A stretch of DNA of 64,000 nt from positions 28,026 through 92,025 of the forward strand of contig VCJN01002678.1 of assembly GCA_006384855.1 (NCBI GenBank). The letters run 5' to 3'. The stretch comes from Tetraselmis striata (lineage: Eukaryota > Chlorophyta > Chlorodendrophyceae > Chlorodendrales > Chlorodendraceae). The notes under the pieces were generated by a model, which saw only the letters and a list, made by a program, of their open reading frames with translations, was not told the origin of the DNA and ran no database searches. The translations under genes and the position numbers were made by a program. Each line of letters begins with the position of its first letter. Within the stretch, counting starts at the first letter, position 1. Positions 25,952 to 38,365 of this stretch are shown here, piece by piece.

Positions 25952-27473
25952 TTATTTGCTTCTGAGGGTGCCACCCCCGCCAAAGTGCTCCGCTGCTCGC
26001 CGTGCGTTGTGCGCTTGATCCTTCGCAGAGAGGTTGATGGCCCACGTCGGGAGCCACCCGCACGGATCCGCCTGGACCACAAAGTGCAGGACGCACTGCG
26101 AGGGCGTGGGAGCCGGATGGGAAGGGGAGGGGGGGCGGTCAGTGGCAGCGGGTGCCAATGACCGCTGCCGAAGCCGCAAGAGGACAACACACCCAACGAA
26201 ATGCGCTCAACCATTGGACAGAAGCTCAGAACAACGTGAAAGGCGTTGAGGTGGCGCCTGATGCTGTTTATGCCAAGTAGCAGCTGTGGGGGAAGTGGCG
26301 GGCGATACAGAGTGGGGGGACGGGTGGGGCACCCGAGGGAGATGGCGCACCTTTTCTCGGTCGCTTTTGGAGTGCTCACAGTAGTACCCGCTGGCTAGAA
26401 TCTGGCCACGCACGTAGCCCAGCAGGGAGGTGTCCGGTGGGTAATCCTCGCGCGCAGTGGAGCGCCCGATGCAGACGGCGTCCCCGTTTGCGAGCATCGT
26501 GGAGAAATTACTCCATAGGAAATCCCTGTGACACAAGGGAGAATGCAGCTCAAAAGCCGGTCCACTTCCCCCTGTTTTCGAGGATGTTTTCCGGCAGCAA
26601 GTGGCTCCGACACACTACCGTCCTTGACGCGTGATCTGACTCCTAACCCGACATGATTCTATTGACAAAAGCATGGCAGGGTAACCCCCCCCCCCCCCCC
26701 CCTTCCCTCTTCTCCCCCGCCTTTCTCTTTAGGTAGTGTATATATACAGTGGCAACAACATAGCGCCATTTAGCCTCGGCGCGCACCGGTCCGAAGCCGG
26801 CTTGGGCACGCGGAATGTCGCGTAGTTCACCTACATACGAGCACCAGCAGTCGCCGCTGTGTCAGCCGCTGTTGGTGGTGCACCGTCACGCACGCAGCCC
26901 GGCTACCAGCACGAGTACTGTATTCCATATCGGCATATCCATGGGATACCTTGTGCTTGGCGTCCAGCACGTCGACCGCCTGCGCGCCCGTGCACATGGC
27001 GTCCAGCACCTGCATGTTGCTGTCGAAGGTGTCGCCGTAGGAATGCAAGAAATCCAGCAGGTTGCTGACTGAGGTGTTGACGGTGGCCTCCCCCTTGATC
27101 ATCACGATCGGGCTTTCGTCGGAGTACTGGTAGTATACCTGCAGGAGAGTGTTCAAACATAAAAAAATAATAAGAGTAATATTAAGAGCAACTCCGCATG
27201 ACGATCAGTTCCGAAGCCCGCGCCCGCGGGGCCGCGGGCGGGCCGCTGCGGAGAAACACAACAATAAAGCGTGAAACGGGGGCCGCAGTGAGAGTCCAGC
27301 GTTAGCGTTGGCATGAGCGCTACCTTGAAGTTATTCGCCTCTTCGGATTCCTGCAGCGTCCAGTCGGAGTTGAGGACTCGGAAGAAGTCGAGCAGCAGCT
27401 GCTGATCCGCCTCGGACACCAGCTCCTCCGCGCCCAATGTCGACACCGGCGGAGGTAGGCCGGCCGCCGCCAT
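25952..27473 (-). CDS. START-domain lipid-binding protein
   Basis: Five exons give 233 aa in exact phase: 27473-27324, 27138-26950, 26830-26787, 26525-26351, 26095-25952. Nearly the whole protein is one StAR-related lipid-transfer domain. Matching landmarks are NSDWTLQESEEANNFKVYYQ, SPIVMIKGEATVN, the helix SVSNLLDFLHSYGDTFDSNM, the FRVPKPASDRDFLWSNF strand (the family's RDF motif, created by the exon 3/4 junction), and the C-terminal FVVQADPCGWLPTWAINL. Such domains bind a sterol, phospholipid or ceramide in a hydrophobic cavity; the ligand cannot be read from sequence. No transit peptide or membrane helix is evident, so a cytosolic place is likely. Intron 3 (26526-26786) carries a sense poly-G tract, one of the exceptions to the poly-C rule. 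Confidence 0.9.
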
Positions 27474-29423
27474 CGGCACGGGCCCTACGCACTGCTCCCG
27501 TGCTTGTCGAATCAGGTCAGCGGTGGCTGGTCAAGCGCCTCAGCGCCACCCGCAATACGGGTGGAACAGTAGCTCGCCGTACAGCCCAGGTATGGCTCAT
27601 TCTTGGGCGGCTGACCGCGATCAAGAGGGCGCGTGTAGTAGGGTCGTGACGACGACGTTGAGAAGCAGACGGGCGGCGGCATGCTGCGCTGTTGGGCTCA
27701 GTAGCAATATCCCTGCTATACTACTGGTGGTTGCGCAGCGCGCGCCGCAATAACGGTCGCGTGTATATATTAGAGCCGCCCGCCGTACCCTGTACTAGAC
27801 GACTTTTCTACCGTACCCGTACACTCGCCGAGAGGACGATCCAGCACGCGAGATACTACTGCGATTATCATCCGCGGCGCGAGCGATAGGTCTACACTTC
27901 CCCACAAAAGTCATGCCCCCTCAAATCACGCAACACGCGGGAATTCACCTTTGCGCGGGTATATGGCAATATTATTGGGTGCCATTCAACCAACCCCAGG
28001 TGCACTCAATAGCCGCTTAGTGCATCGTCTTCGAAATTGGTAAATGTCTGTCATTTTGCGCAGAGAAGTGTGTGATAAAGTTGCAGAACAACCGCAACAA
28101 GCACGGAAATCGCATAGGCCCCAGCCATTCTTAGCATTGTAATCGGGTTCAGAGCATATAATAAGTGAAGTAGGTTTTGGCAAGTATATGTGCCATTTTC
28201 TTCCGAATTCGCCGACATAGTAGTGTCATGCGACCACTATGTGTTTTTCATTGAGTAAAAACGAGTTTCCATGCGAGAGGGCACATGAATCTCAGCGGCG
28301 TCGGTGTTGGAAATAAAGTTGAACTTGCATTTCTGGGAGATGCGTCCAGTCTGGGAGACATATCTTCGTGAAACGGTGTCGGATTGAGGCGTACGAGGTC
28401 GCGTTGGAAAGCGCATGGCAATAGCGCATTGGTATACGTTAGGGGACTTATATTGCCCGGATTTTATTTAGCGCGCAGAATTGCCATTTGGTGGCGTTTA
28501 CGGGGTTTGCAAGCCTAATGTTGGGACCCGTAACGGGCACCTAGGTGCGACCCATAGTGCCTCAGACTCGAGCCCACCATAGGTCTTACTTTAGGTAAGC
28601 AACAACCTTTCATTATAGCGTTTCCCTAAATCAAGAGATGTAGTTTTTGCTCGCAATGCGTAGAAATTGCTGCGATTTTGCAGTAATGGTTGCTTTGGCA
28701 CGATGCCTATCTTTCCTCCCACACCTCCCGCGCTGCGCCGTGGCAGTAGTGCATATCGGAAGGACTTTAATATGGGCTATCCACATGGTGAAGCTTGGGC
28801 CATATAGCGTGTCGCGTGTTATGCTATCAATGGACTCACTTCAATTTTAGGCCCTTTTGAGCACTAACAAAACTGTAGGGGTAGTGTTGCGTGCGCAACT
28901 GGAATGCCACGTCATCACCCAAATGACAAGATACTCCCACAAATTCATTTGTTATCATATTATCGGTGCGCATAACAGCTACTTGGGGGCATGCGCAACC
29001 CCATGAAGCTGAAACGCGTGCAATCGCATTGTGCAATTTTCTGTTGTAAAGCGGCATTTTTTCACTGTGCGCGGAAAAGAGCACTACAGAAAATGATCTA
29101 TCAGTGCCAAGCTTCGGAGGGTGCCCTGCAACCAAGGGCATGGAAGCTGAGCTTCTGTAAGTAAAAAGCTATACGTGGTTTGGCTTTATGCTAGTGCGCA
29201 GCGATGCGCCCACGGGCATATTCGTGTAGGGCTTTTTTTTGTGGGAGAGTGCAAGTAAGGTATATTATCTGGCCGTATCGGGTCGCGGGAGACGAGTTGG
29301 TGACATCGCCGGTGACAGGCCATTCGCTCGAAATAACAGTTATTTTGCGTCTCCCGGCACTTGAAGCCCCTAAATAACGTTATTTTTGGCTCTCCGCTCA
29401 GTGCTTGTGACACCCCCAGCCCC
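27474..29423. other. AT-rich intergenic region
   Basis: No coding exon, RNA gene or repeat family member was identified. Open frames are short. Base composition shifts to AT-rich from about 27900, and this composition continues, apart from a GC-rich island at 29.4-30.2 kb, into the mobile-element region. Confidence 0.5.
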
Positions 29424-30171
29424 AGCTGGTGACAGGATCCGGTGCTATTGCTGGAAAGCGATTGTCACCAGCGCGCGGAACGCGCCGCGGCTGTTGGAAT
29501 ATTCGTCGCCCGGCTCGGCCGGCGGGTGATGACGACTCGGCGCGATGCAGAGGCTGGGCGCGCTGCCCTTGTCACCGTAACAGACAAGTCGCTATGCTTC
29601 AGTCGCTACCTGCAGCGGCAAATAAAGCATATCTTCGGCTCGCGGAGCGGTCGGTCTCCACACTCTGCACGTTCGCCGTTTGTTTGAACCAGGTACGGGC
29701 GTTGTGGAGCTCGATGTCGCGGCATCGCGCGGATAGGCGACCCCCCCCCCCACCCCCAAACTAATAATACCTCCTGCCGGTCTTTTCAATGTGTCGACTA
29801 CCGTGGCTGCGACTGATCGGCAGCAACCCTTCGCCACGCCCTCCAGGCCATCGCCAGGTTGCTGCACGACTCGACCGCGACGAGCGATCGGGCGAATGCG
29901 GATAAGCAGGTGCGCTTGCTCCGCGAATCGCCCGGCCGGACTTCGCCTGGGTTGCTGTAGAGCCGCTCACCCTGGCACCTCCGCTACGGCTCCCGCACCT
30001 GTACACCAGAACAAGTGGAGACCCCCACCGCATGCCGCCGTACTAGTACTTCCCCTCCTGGCGCCGCACAGCCGCCCCAAGATACGTCCGGAGCTACAGC
30101 CACGTGCGAGGCCATTTGGTGCATTTCGTCGTCGCGCCGACCTCGCCGGACAGTGACCCGCCACAAGTGAC
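29424..30171 (+). CDS. weak gene candidate, unresolved exons
   Basis: An isolated GC-rich island in AT-rich DNA. A donor CCAG|GTACGG at 29692/29693 is followed about 50 nt later by a poly-C tract (29742-29758), the arrangement seen in confirmed host introns. An acceptor at 29823 opens a helical-looking segment (TLRHALQAIARLLHDSTATS) that ends at a GTGCGC donor at 29909/29910. A further open stretch runs to a TGA near 30171. Phases between these pieces could not all be reconciled, so this may be a small spliced gene, a gene fragment or chance. Confidence 0.25.
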
Positions 30172-30937
30172 ATCGCAGCAACCGCAGGCGCGGCCCTAGG
30201 GGCACCATTGAGGCTGAATGCACGAGAGATAGGAGTGCATCAGCCACTCACATATTGAAAATTCTCCTGCAACACTCCCTGCCTCTTCCCGTAGTGCCCT
30301 CCCTGGCCACCTCACCCAGCTTACTGCCTCACTCAATCACCACTTGCCTGATTTATCGCCATCAGCGGGTGCTGCTGATTAAGCCTACACATGCAGTCCT
30401 ACATGCTATTATTGCAACTCCATTTCCATCTGTGTGTGTGGAAGAGGGGGAGCAATGAAAGGCTGTCAGGTTGGCGAGCCGAGCTTTTTGCATCAGGTGA
30501 CCCGCCTACGTGCACAATCCAAATAAAATCACAATTGAGCACCAAAGGGGCTGCCATGCATGCGGGCTACGGCCACTTGCGCACCCAGTAGGCGCGCCAT
30601 GGTGGCTGATGAGCAGCCAGCCTGTGGAGACGGCAATCAGCAACGCGACGGGATGCCGGTTCTGGCGTTTCTTAAGCATGCAGTGGGCGGGGGTGAGAAT
30701 ATGCATAATAATGTGGGTACGGCACTCGTTGCCTGCGCCTGCCAAGCAGCAGCTGCAGGGCACATATGGGAACTTCTTGCCGGGTAGCAGTGCCACTCAA
30801 TGGGAGCACACATGGGTACAGAGGGTTGCAGTGGAGGGCAAACTTCAGGTTATGCCGAGATGGGCACACCAATGCCATGTTACAACAACATGTACGTTTA
30901 AATGTGCATATATTCATTGCTCTATGGCACACATTTC

Positions 30938-33900
30938 CTATCCAGCCTTTGCATCTTCACGCATTTTTTCAACAAAAGCCTTTATCCCCATCCCCTTCAA
31001 TTTCTTGTTATCAAACTCATGCTCAGCCACATGCAAGCATGTGGCGGCATGGGCTGTGGCTTGACTACTGCTTGCCTGGGTCCGCGCCATTGTCTCTATC
31101 TCGACCATCAGCGCACGGCGGTACATAAAGAAATTACGACCTGGCCCAGCCCTCCTCCACTTGTCGAATGCTGGAAATTGGTCCTTGTTGTTTATCATAT
31201 CCACGACGGGGGCCTTCTTTATGGTAGCATCGTTGGGCGGATCTGGTGGACACCCAAAGAACCACTCTTTGCATAGGGCCGTTGCGGTGCGAGATGCCTT
31301 GGACATAGGGCCGTCAGCCATGACCAGATGTGCCGACAAGGAGGGTGTACCACATGGTTCTTGCGCACCAGACTCCGTAACCGGGAGGTCGCTCTCAGGT
31401 GCTCCCCAGGGTGAGTCATCCTGTGGCCCTGCTTGCAGCTCCGGATGGTCCCGAGTTAATGCATGCACAACTGCCCATCTTCTACGTGCTTCCTTATCTG
31501 CACGTGATGCAGCTTCATGCTGACCGGCGATCGCGTCGTCTAGCTTCTCCTCGATACGTCCCATGTGTTCTGCGAGAGTAGCCACGGCCTATAGTTTGGG
31601 CATGCCGCGTGAGCTATCAGCGGATATATTTCATCGGAAAAATCTGGATACTCACATTGATACAAAACACACACTCATCACATATAACAGTAGTAACTTA
31701 CCTTGGCGTTAGTCGCCCGGAGTGCAGATACATTGTCATTCACACCCGCCAGCGCGTCGGCGACTTGAGGCGCAAACTCCTTCACAGTAGGAGGGACAAC
31801 TGTAGCCCGGGTGCGCTCTAGATGCTCCTGTAGTTGCGCCTTATACTCCTTATACTCGTCCATTTTGAAGACATCCATCTCCCATAATGGGTGGTCTGGC
31901 ATGTGCTCCATCTTCTCTACATAATCTTGTATGAACACTTCACTGCATTGAAACAAAATTGATTGTCAGCAATCATGTGATGCAGCTGCAATAGGCTCAT
32001 CATATCACATCATACGACGCATAGTAGCAACTCATACAAATAAGACATACCGTAAGCGCATCAGCGTCGTTGCAAATCCAAGCGCGGAATGGTCGGTCTC
32101 CGGGGTGTTGATCTTAGACTTCAAGTCTTCAACTTCTTTTTCGATCCCTGCATGGCGGTAAGGGACGGAAGTATATAAGTGTAAAAATACATTTATTCAA
32201 ACCTTTAATAATGAATGATAGGAATTCCGCACGAAATTTCACATTCACAAGTGCGCTACATACACACCAGGGAATATTTTCTCCAAACACGCCTACGGAA
32301 CTTCAAGCTGCGCCCGGGGAAGGCGGTAGTGTCCTGGTTGGTCAAACCCTGCCATGTAGGCCTCAGCCGCGACGTCAATGTCTGTCAAGTAGCACCTGCA
32401 TGTACAGCACGGTATGCATATCAAAACCGACACACAACAAGTAGCATTCGCATCTAGTACTGCTGAATTCTACCCGCAGCTGCTACGATAATTGCTCGGC
32501 CGATGCATAACGCTGCCACATGACTCTTAGTTGGGCTAAGAGGGCATCACTTACTCGCTCATGACAGAGTTGCCACCTTCTCCGTCTTGGGCCCAGTGGC
32601 CTCTGCCTGCCACCATACCGGAATTGCCATTGCTTAAAAGCCGCAGACGCCTTGCAGCAACTCCGCGGGAGGCATGGGTAATCTTGTCGCTCTCAATACC
32701 CAAAATACTGAAAAGACGCTCAAGTATAGAGTGCTGAGCGTCGTAGTGGATGCCAGCATGGATTCGGTACTTGGCATCCTTTGGATCGGTTATGCCATCC
32801 TTGGCCCACTGTGGGTCATTCCCTACACACCCAGACAATCTCCTTAGTATTTCAAGTTATCACAACAAAGTGCACCTGCCATTAATTCTACTACATATTT
32901 AATCTCGGAGTTGTTTTTGATTTCTCGCTCTAGCAACGCATTTTCTAGGCAGTTAGTAATAACTACCTTTCAATAATGGATTTTTATACCAGCTCGCTTT
33001 GTCTTTGAAGTCTGGCATTGCTTCATTTTTTGTTGGGGTCAGAGGATGGTTCATCTGCATGTGAATCCTGGAATGCACGCAGCAGACATATAGCCTTAGT
33101 TTCAGCATGCATGTAATTGCAGCCATCATAAATCAATGTCAAAATGTGATGTGAAAGCCATCAACACAGTTGATATTCTCTCAACTTCTGATCATGGGGT
33201 GCACGATGCATGCGTGGTACGGCAACCCACCTCCAAACCACCAAATCCGACAAGGCTGACACAGCGCACATTACTACAGACTTGTGCCTGCTAAATGTAG
33301 AGACGGCCACTTTGCTGCCACTGCTTCCGGGGTCAAATTGATATTTCTTTCCTGTTGTAACAACAACCTTGTCAAAATGACATCATCATGCAGCCACATC
33401 CCGTTAAAAAAAAAACAGTGTTTCATTCATCACGGCAGCAACGTGGTCACTTGGTGGCGGGCACTTACTCCTGGGCAGATACAGTTGGATGGTTAGCATC
33501 GGTTGCCGGTCGCACGTGTGCTGGCCAATGCATGCGCACGTGTGGCCCCCACGCCGGACGTATGAGATAGAGCTACCGATGTTAACAAAGTTAATTCGGC
33601 GCTTAGAGTCTCCCCTATCTAAGGAAGAGTCTCCTGCAAATTTGGGAGAGACATGCACGGGTTTTCATTGCTATATATCCAAACGTTATAATCGCAACAG
33701 TGGATGGGCATGTGGGCAAAATGCGTTGAGGATGCGCTTGCATGTAGTAGGCATCGGTAGCTGTGGGGATTTATTCCTTACCCATGAGGAAATCCAGTGT
33801 GTCTCGCAGTCCACATGCTGCAGTAGGATCCTTGTGCCATGATGGGGGGAGATTTCCTTTGCCCCGTTTTTGCCTTTCCGGCTTGAGGGAGTGCACCCTG

Positions 33901-34849
33901 AGCTCTTGCAATATCTCGTAAACCTGATCCTCATATGATTTTGTCTGCGACGTGTCGCATCACATACCAATAAAGCAAACTGCCAAACATACTGAGGTAA
34001 ATGTTTTGATTATTCTAGAAATCAACTGTGGGCAATGCGCTATCATATGATGCGAACGTTGCTAAGCATTTCTGTCATGCATGTGTATATGTAGCCGTAC
34101 CGCTTTGTGAGCTTGAATGTCGTACAGACCAGTGGTTTCTGCCTGTCTGATAGCTTTGATCTTGCTGCACACAATATCAAGCCATCTGGAGTCTGTGCAT
34201 AAAACAACACAATCATTGACGATCATTGATGCTCATTGAGTGCACCCACGCAAACACAACAGCCACCCATGCGTTGGTACTCACGTTGCTTGTTGCTTTT
34301 GCTAGGTTGTTCAGCGTTAGGATGAAGCCGCACGAATTCCGGCCCCTTCTTCCAATATTCGACCAGCCACAAGAATGCAATGGCGGCAAAGGTCGCTCCG
34401 ATGCTTGACTTTACACAATCATATTCACACAGTTACACCATATAGTCAATGCCACATTGATTGCAGTCATGATGCCCTCCAATCACAACATGTATGCACT
34501 TCATGTCAATATGTAGTGGAATCTGAGAACAAACCCTGCTCCCCCTCTTTTCCTCTGGGTGTGTCTCATACCTCACTTGCACCGCGCACCCGCCGCGCAG
34601 CTGCCTTCTTCTCAGGGATTACTTCGGAGAAAGAGTCGTCGACATTGTCGCCTGCCTCATCTCGCAGACCATGCATGGCCCTCGACTGGCTGCAAATAAC
34701 AGTACTCCAAGTACTGTTCTATGCTCTCCATCCATGCATGCACATCCAGCACATCTGGCAGGTCATATGATGGGATAGACTGTCCTTGATGGTACACTCC
34801 CTCATTCTTCACCCAGTGCAGGTATTTAACCATCCTTGCCAGGTCGGAC
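30938..34849 (-). CDS. Crypton/Ndc10-like tyrosine recombinase, multi-exon
   Basis: Thirteen exons chain in phase to ~746 aa: 34849-34706, 34689-34572, 34408-34285, 34192-34101, 33944-33782, 33633-33516, 33067-32967, 32822-32555, 32395-32297, 32255-32233, 32147-32051, 31942-31702, 31588-30938. The recombinase core shows SWYKNPLL, then GIESDKITHASRGVAARRL (His-x-x-Arg box), GRGHWA, a candidate nucleophile Tyr in SECYLTDID, and AYMAGFDQPGHYRLPRAQLE, matching the GHW...Y...MAGF...Y-LPR signature of Crypton/DUF3504/Ndc10 recombinases. A coiled-coil-like region (IEKEVEDLKSK, EYKAQLQEHLERTR) and a basic C-terminal domain follow. Such proteins cut and rejoin DNA or, when domesticated, bind it. Odd points are a 23-nt micro-exon and an apparent 16-nt intron (34690-34705) that could instead be a frameshift. 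No poly-C introns. The 5' end is not resolved. Confidence 0.78.
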
Positions 34850-35282
34850 CTGCACCACACACACATCAGTTGCATTCCAACAACATTAGCGCAATGCGGC
34901 ATGGAGATATTTGAATAGGGAACGACATGTAACTATACATGGAGGTGGGCATGCCCGCACTTTTTTGAGGCATCATTGCACATCAAGTTTTGGGCTGGAG
35001 GTATACATCTGTTGGCTTCACTGAGAATCCGTTGATATTAAGGGTCGTCCTGCATGGAGGCCCGCTTCCGTTTGATACTACCTGTTGGTGGACTGACGGG
35101 CTCGTCTTCAACAAAGGCGTCACCCTATTCACCTTGCAGAAAGGTTTCATCACAACATCATACAAGACCGAGAGTATAAGAAACGACTAGCTCGCCGAAT
35201 GCAAAAAAAGTCTCGTCGTCTCGATATTACCAGCTGCTAGCAATAATATCCGCATGATTTACCCGACACCCGCGTAACTTAC

Positions 35283-35615
35283 CTCGCATTGGCTGGGGTA
35301 GTTCTTGAGTGTTTTGTCACACAACACAAGGGTGCCCGCCGCTCCCACTAGCAAGCCGTACTCCGCCCACTCCCGTCCCGCTTTCTCTGTACCGGTAGCA
35401 GTGGCAGTTATGTTGCACGCCAGAGGGTTGCCGCGGTGCTGGCCACTTGATCCGACCGAGCTTCGGATGAGGACTTCCCCCGCGCCCGAACACTCGTAAG
35501 TTAGCTCAACTTGCGACGCGGCAACGACGTAGGCACGGCCGCCGCACGCGCGGCTAGGACATGCCGCAGGGGCCGCCAGGCGGCGGATCCCCCGGCAAAA
35601 TACCGCGGCTAGCAT
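35283..35615 (-). CDS. open exon-like frame, possible 5' exon of the recombinase gene
   Basis: From ATG 35615 an open frame encodes 111 aa (MLAAVFCRGIRRLAAPAACP at the start) and ends exactly at a strong donor (TGCGAG|GTAAGT). It lies on the same strand just upstream of the recombinase exons. However, no connecting exon between 35283 and 34849 with the right phase was found, so the link is unproven. GC content is higher than in the recombinase exons. It could be a separate gene's first exon. Confidence 0.35.
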
Positions 35616-37110
35616 GGGAGGACCAGGGCGTGCTACTTTATACCACTGCGTGACGGCGGGAAACTCATACACTGCACGCTACCCAGCCCAGTACCGTTTG
35701 CGGCTGTGCACTGCCGTGTCCGCCGCCGAACACTGCTGCCACCGCTGGGGCGGTGACGGAGTCGCTACGCGCAGCACTCGTTCGCGGCGGGGCGGCGGCC
35801 TACTGTGGGTACTGCGGGTCGTCGTCCCCGAGAGAAAAAACGCGGTGCCTGTGCCGAACGAAACCCTCAGACCCGAGCGTAAACCCTGAATACGAGGTGC
35901 GGCGTAAGTAGGCGTAAGGCTCTGCCGGTCGCGCGTTACGCGCCCGTTGGGCAGAATAAGCCGTTATCGCGCACGCGGGAGACGCGGGAGACGGTGATCG
36001 CGGCGTCACCCGCGGGAAAATCCCCGTCTCCCGCGCCCCGAGGGAAGAGATAAGAACATATTATCAGTCATCGCGTTGCTGCTATTCATACGAGCGCTGA
36101 CGAATTATATGTAGTGATGCTGCTGAGCTGCTCATCATCGTGCCGGCAGCAGCGCACTGATAGTACGAGTTCCGTACATACATACTCGTACAGTCAGAAA
36201 TGCGAGTTGTTGATTAGATGCAACTGTGATGGGTTAGATGCAACTGCTTCCACCTCGCAGTTGCGGGCGTTTCCCAGACAGTGCCTTTTCGGGCGGTGAT
36301 TTCCCGATCTCCTTCTGCAGCTCTAGCCCATGCAAATATATATAGCACTCGCTCATTCATGACACATATGCTGAGCCCGTATATATGTGTATGCATGAAT
36401 TCCTGCATAATATCATCGGCGCGGCACTGCTATAGTGCTAGCAGTCGCTATTACAACACTCCACACAAGTCTTTGCGCGACGTAGACATCCGCGCGTATC
36501 CTTGCCTTGGTGCCCGAGCCGTGGGGCTACGGGGCCATGAAGCCTCGCCTTTCAGTGCATGCAAACCTCCTACGCCAAAAGGCAGCTGCTTCGTCTGGTT
36601 ATCGCACAATCATGTGGAAATGTTTCAATCTCGGCAATGGCGTTGTTTGGCACAAAGCTAGAACCACCGAAACACGGTCAACGCGGCACATGGAAGGGAG
36701 CAACATGTTGGCGGTGTAGCTACCGTCCCTCGCATTTGCACGCGCACTCCCGCCGGTGGTGCGTGGACACATGCATGGCACGTATGACGCGCAAGTTGAG
36801 ACCAATCAATGCATGGCTGCTACCGTTGCAATGCACGGGCTAGGCGGCATTTCCATCAATGACAATGTGCCGATAATGGAGACAATTCTCCGACATTTCA
36901 AATGCGCCCACAGTTTTCCAAGCTGCAAGATAAGCAGCTAACGGCGCCTTGCTGGGTAAAAGTAGTGCACACCAAGTGCAGCTTTCGATTCTACATGCGC
37001 ATGCTTATCCCACCCGCACCGTGGGCTAAGCGCGAGCTCGCCCACATCAACAACTGCAAATAATTTCACGACTAGCGCAATATATGTCCGCGCGCATGGT
37101 GTAGCACATG
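35616..37110. other. intergenic region left of the chromovirus
   Basis: No supported gene. GC-rich up to about 36050, then AT-richer. Contains a diverged dispersed-repeat copy (36293-36338). Terminal inverted or direct repeats that would define the recombinase gene as an element were not found. Confidence 0.5.
36293..36338 (+). repeat. dispersed repeat family, diverged copy E
   Basis: GCGGTGATTTCCCGATCTCC...TCTAGCCCATGCAAAT resembles the 3' half of the 6493-6578 repeat with several substitutions and small indels. Confidence 0.5.
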
Positions 37111-37461
37111 TGTTAGGGTTGCGCCTGGCGACTACCCTAATACCACCTGCGACGTTTTATGGCCAAGTAATCTTACTGTTGTACTGCTGATATTTCAGCA
37201 CGCGTATTATGTACTGGTACGGCCACAACCAGGCGCCAGTAATAAATATTCCTTGTAACATAAATACAGTACGCGCTACAACTCCTAATCATCAGGATAG
37301 CGCTACTAGCTGCCTGTCCGCGGTGCCCAGTTGGACCGCTATAGGATAAATATCCAATGCCACCAGCATGTTGTAAGAGATTACATTCAGCAACCAACTC
37401 AATTCGCCAAACGCTACGAGTAAGAGCCCTGTTTCACTAAGTACTGCCACGAGTACTTACA
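37111..37461 (+). repeat. 5' LTR
   Basis: 351 bp, TG...CA ends, repeated at 42890-43240 with one visible mismatch. Presumably contains the element promoter and poly-A signal; no TATA box was assigned. Confidence 0.96.
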
Positions 37462-37615
37462 CTGGTTTCGGCTTCCTGTTACGATCCATCTCCACCTGCC
37501 GACCCACCGCGACCTGCTCTCGCACGCACGACGATACATTCGCGATTTCGCAGGTCCTATCGACCCTTGGTAACGATTATGTACCCTTCAACCTTTATCC
37601 GAGTCGCCTGTCGCC

Positions 37616-38141
37616 ATGGCATCGCACCGGAGCGCCCGTCAAGCCGGTTACCCTCCCGGTGGTCCACCCGCCGAGCAGTCTATGCGTCAAATTGTCGAGA
37701 AGAAGATGCTGGAAGCCCGCGTTGTGGCGCCAACCCAGAACATCTCTCACAAGCTCGCCGACGTTCATGACTTCCCAGCAGTCAAGGCCTTTCTGGAGAA
37801 CTATACGCGCGACACAGCAAGGCCCCGTCGGAGACTACGCGCGTGACATCGGCGCCAAGCCGAGCGACCCCAACATAGCTACCTGTTGTGTCGACTTGCA
37901 GCGCAAGCTACAACCCGCATTTGCCTTGTTGCATAATGAACCTTTCGCTGTGCCTGAGTACTTGCAAGTGCAACGTATTGTGCAGGCGATTCCCAAGCAC
38001 GAAAGAGCCGAGGTGAAAAGATGGCTAGCCACGCCAACGAGACTGTCTCGACTCAGAGTAAGTCCATGCAAAATACATGCAGTGGCAGCTAATAAGCTAG
38101 CCAAGCAAGTCGACAAGATCGACTTACACAAAAACAAATGA
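37616..38141 (+). pseudogene. gag-like region with frame break
   Basis: A frame from ATG 37616 (MASHRSARQAGYPPGGPP) runs to a stop at 37846. Coding-like sequence continues in another frame to 38141 (VQRIVQAIPKHERAEVKRWL). The break near 37815 could be an inactivating indel or a programmed shift. No zinc knuckle is visible. Position directly behind the 5' LTR and upstream of pol supports a gag role. The 38142-38365 gap before pol has stops in the pol frame. Confidence 0.6.
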
Positions 38142-38365
38142 CGGTGTTGAGCAAAATGCCAACCTGTGCCTCTCAATGTAATTGAGACAATCGACATTGA
38201 CATGTCGCCGAGTCCATGCAAAGAAATTGCATGTGAGTCCATGCAAACATGCATGCACTGCCAAACTGCCTGCCCAGCCCCTGCATGAGATCGAGGATAC
38301 AGATGTCGATATGGTTGAGCATTGCGCTCCCGCGGCACTGAACCCCTCCGACTCACAACCTGAGC

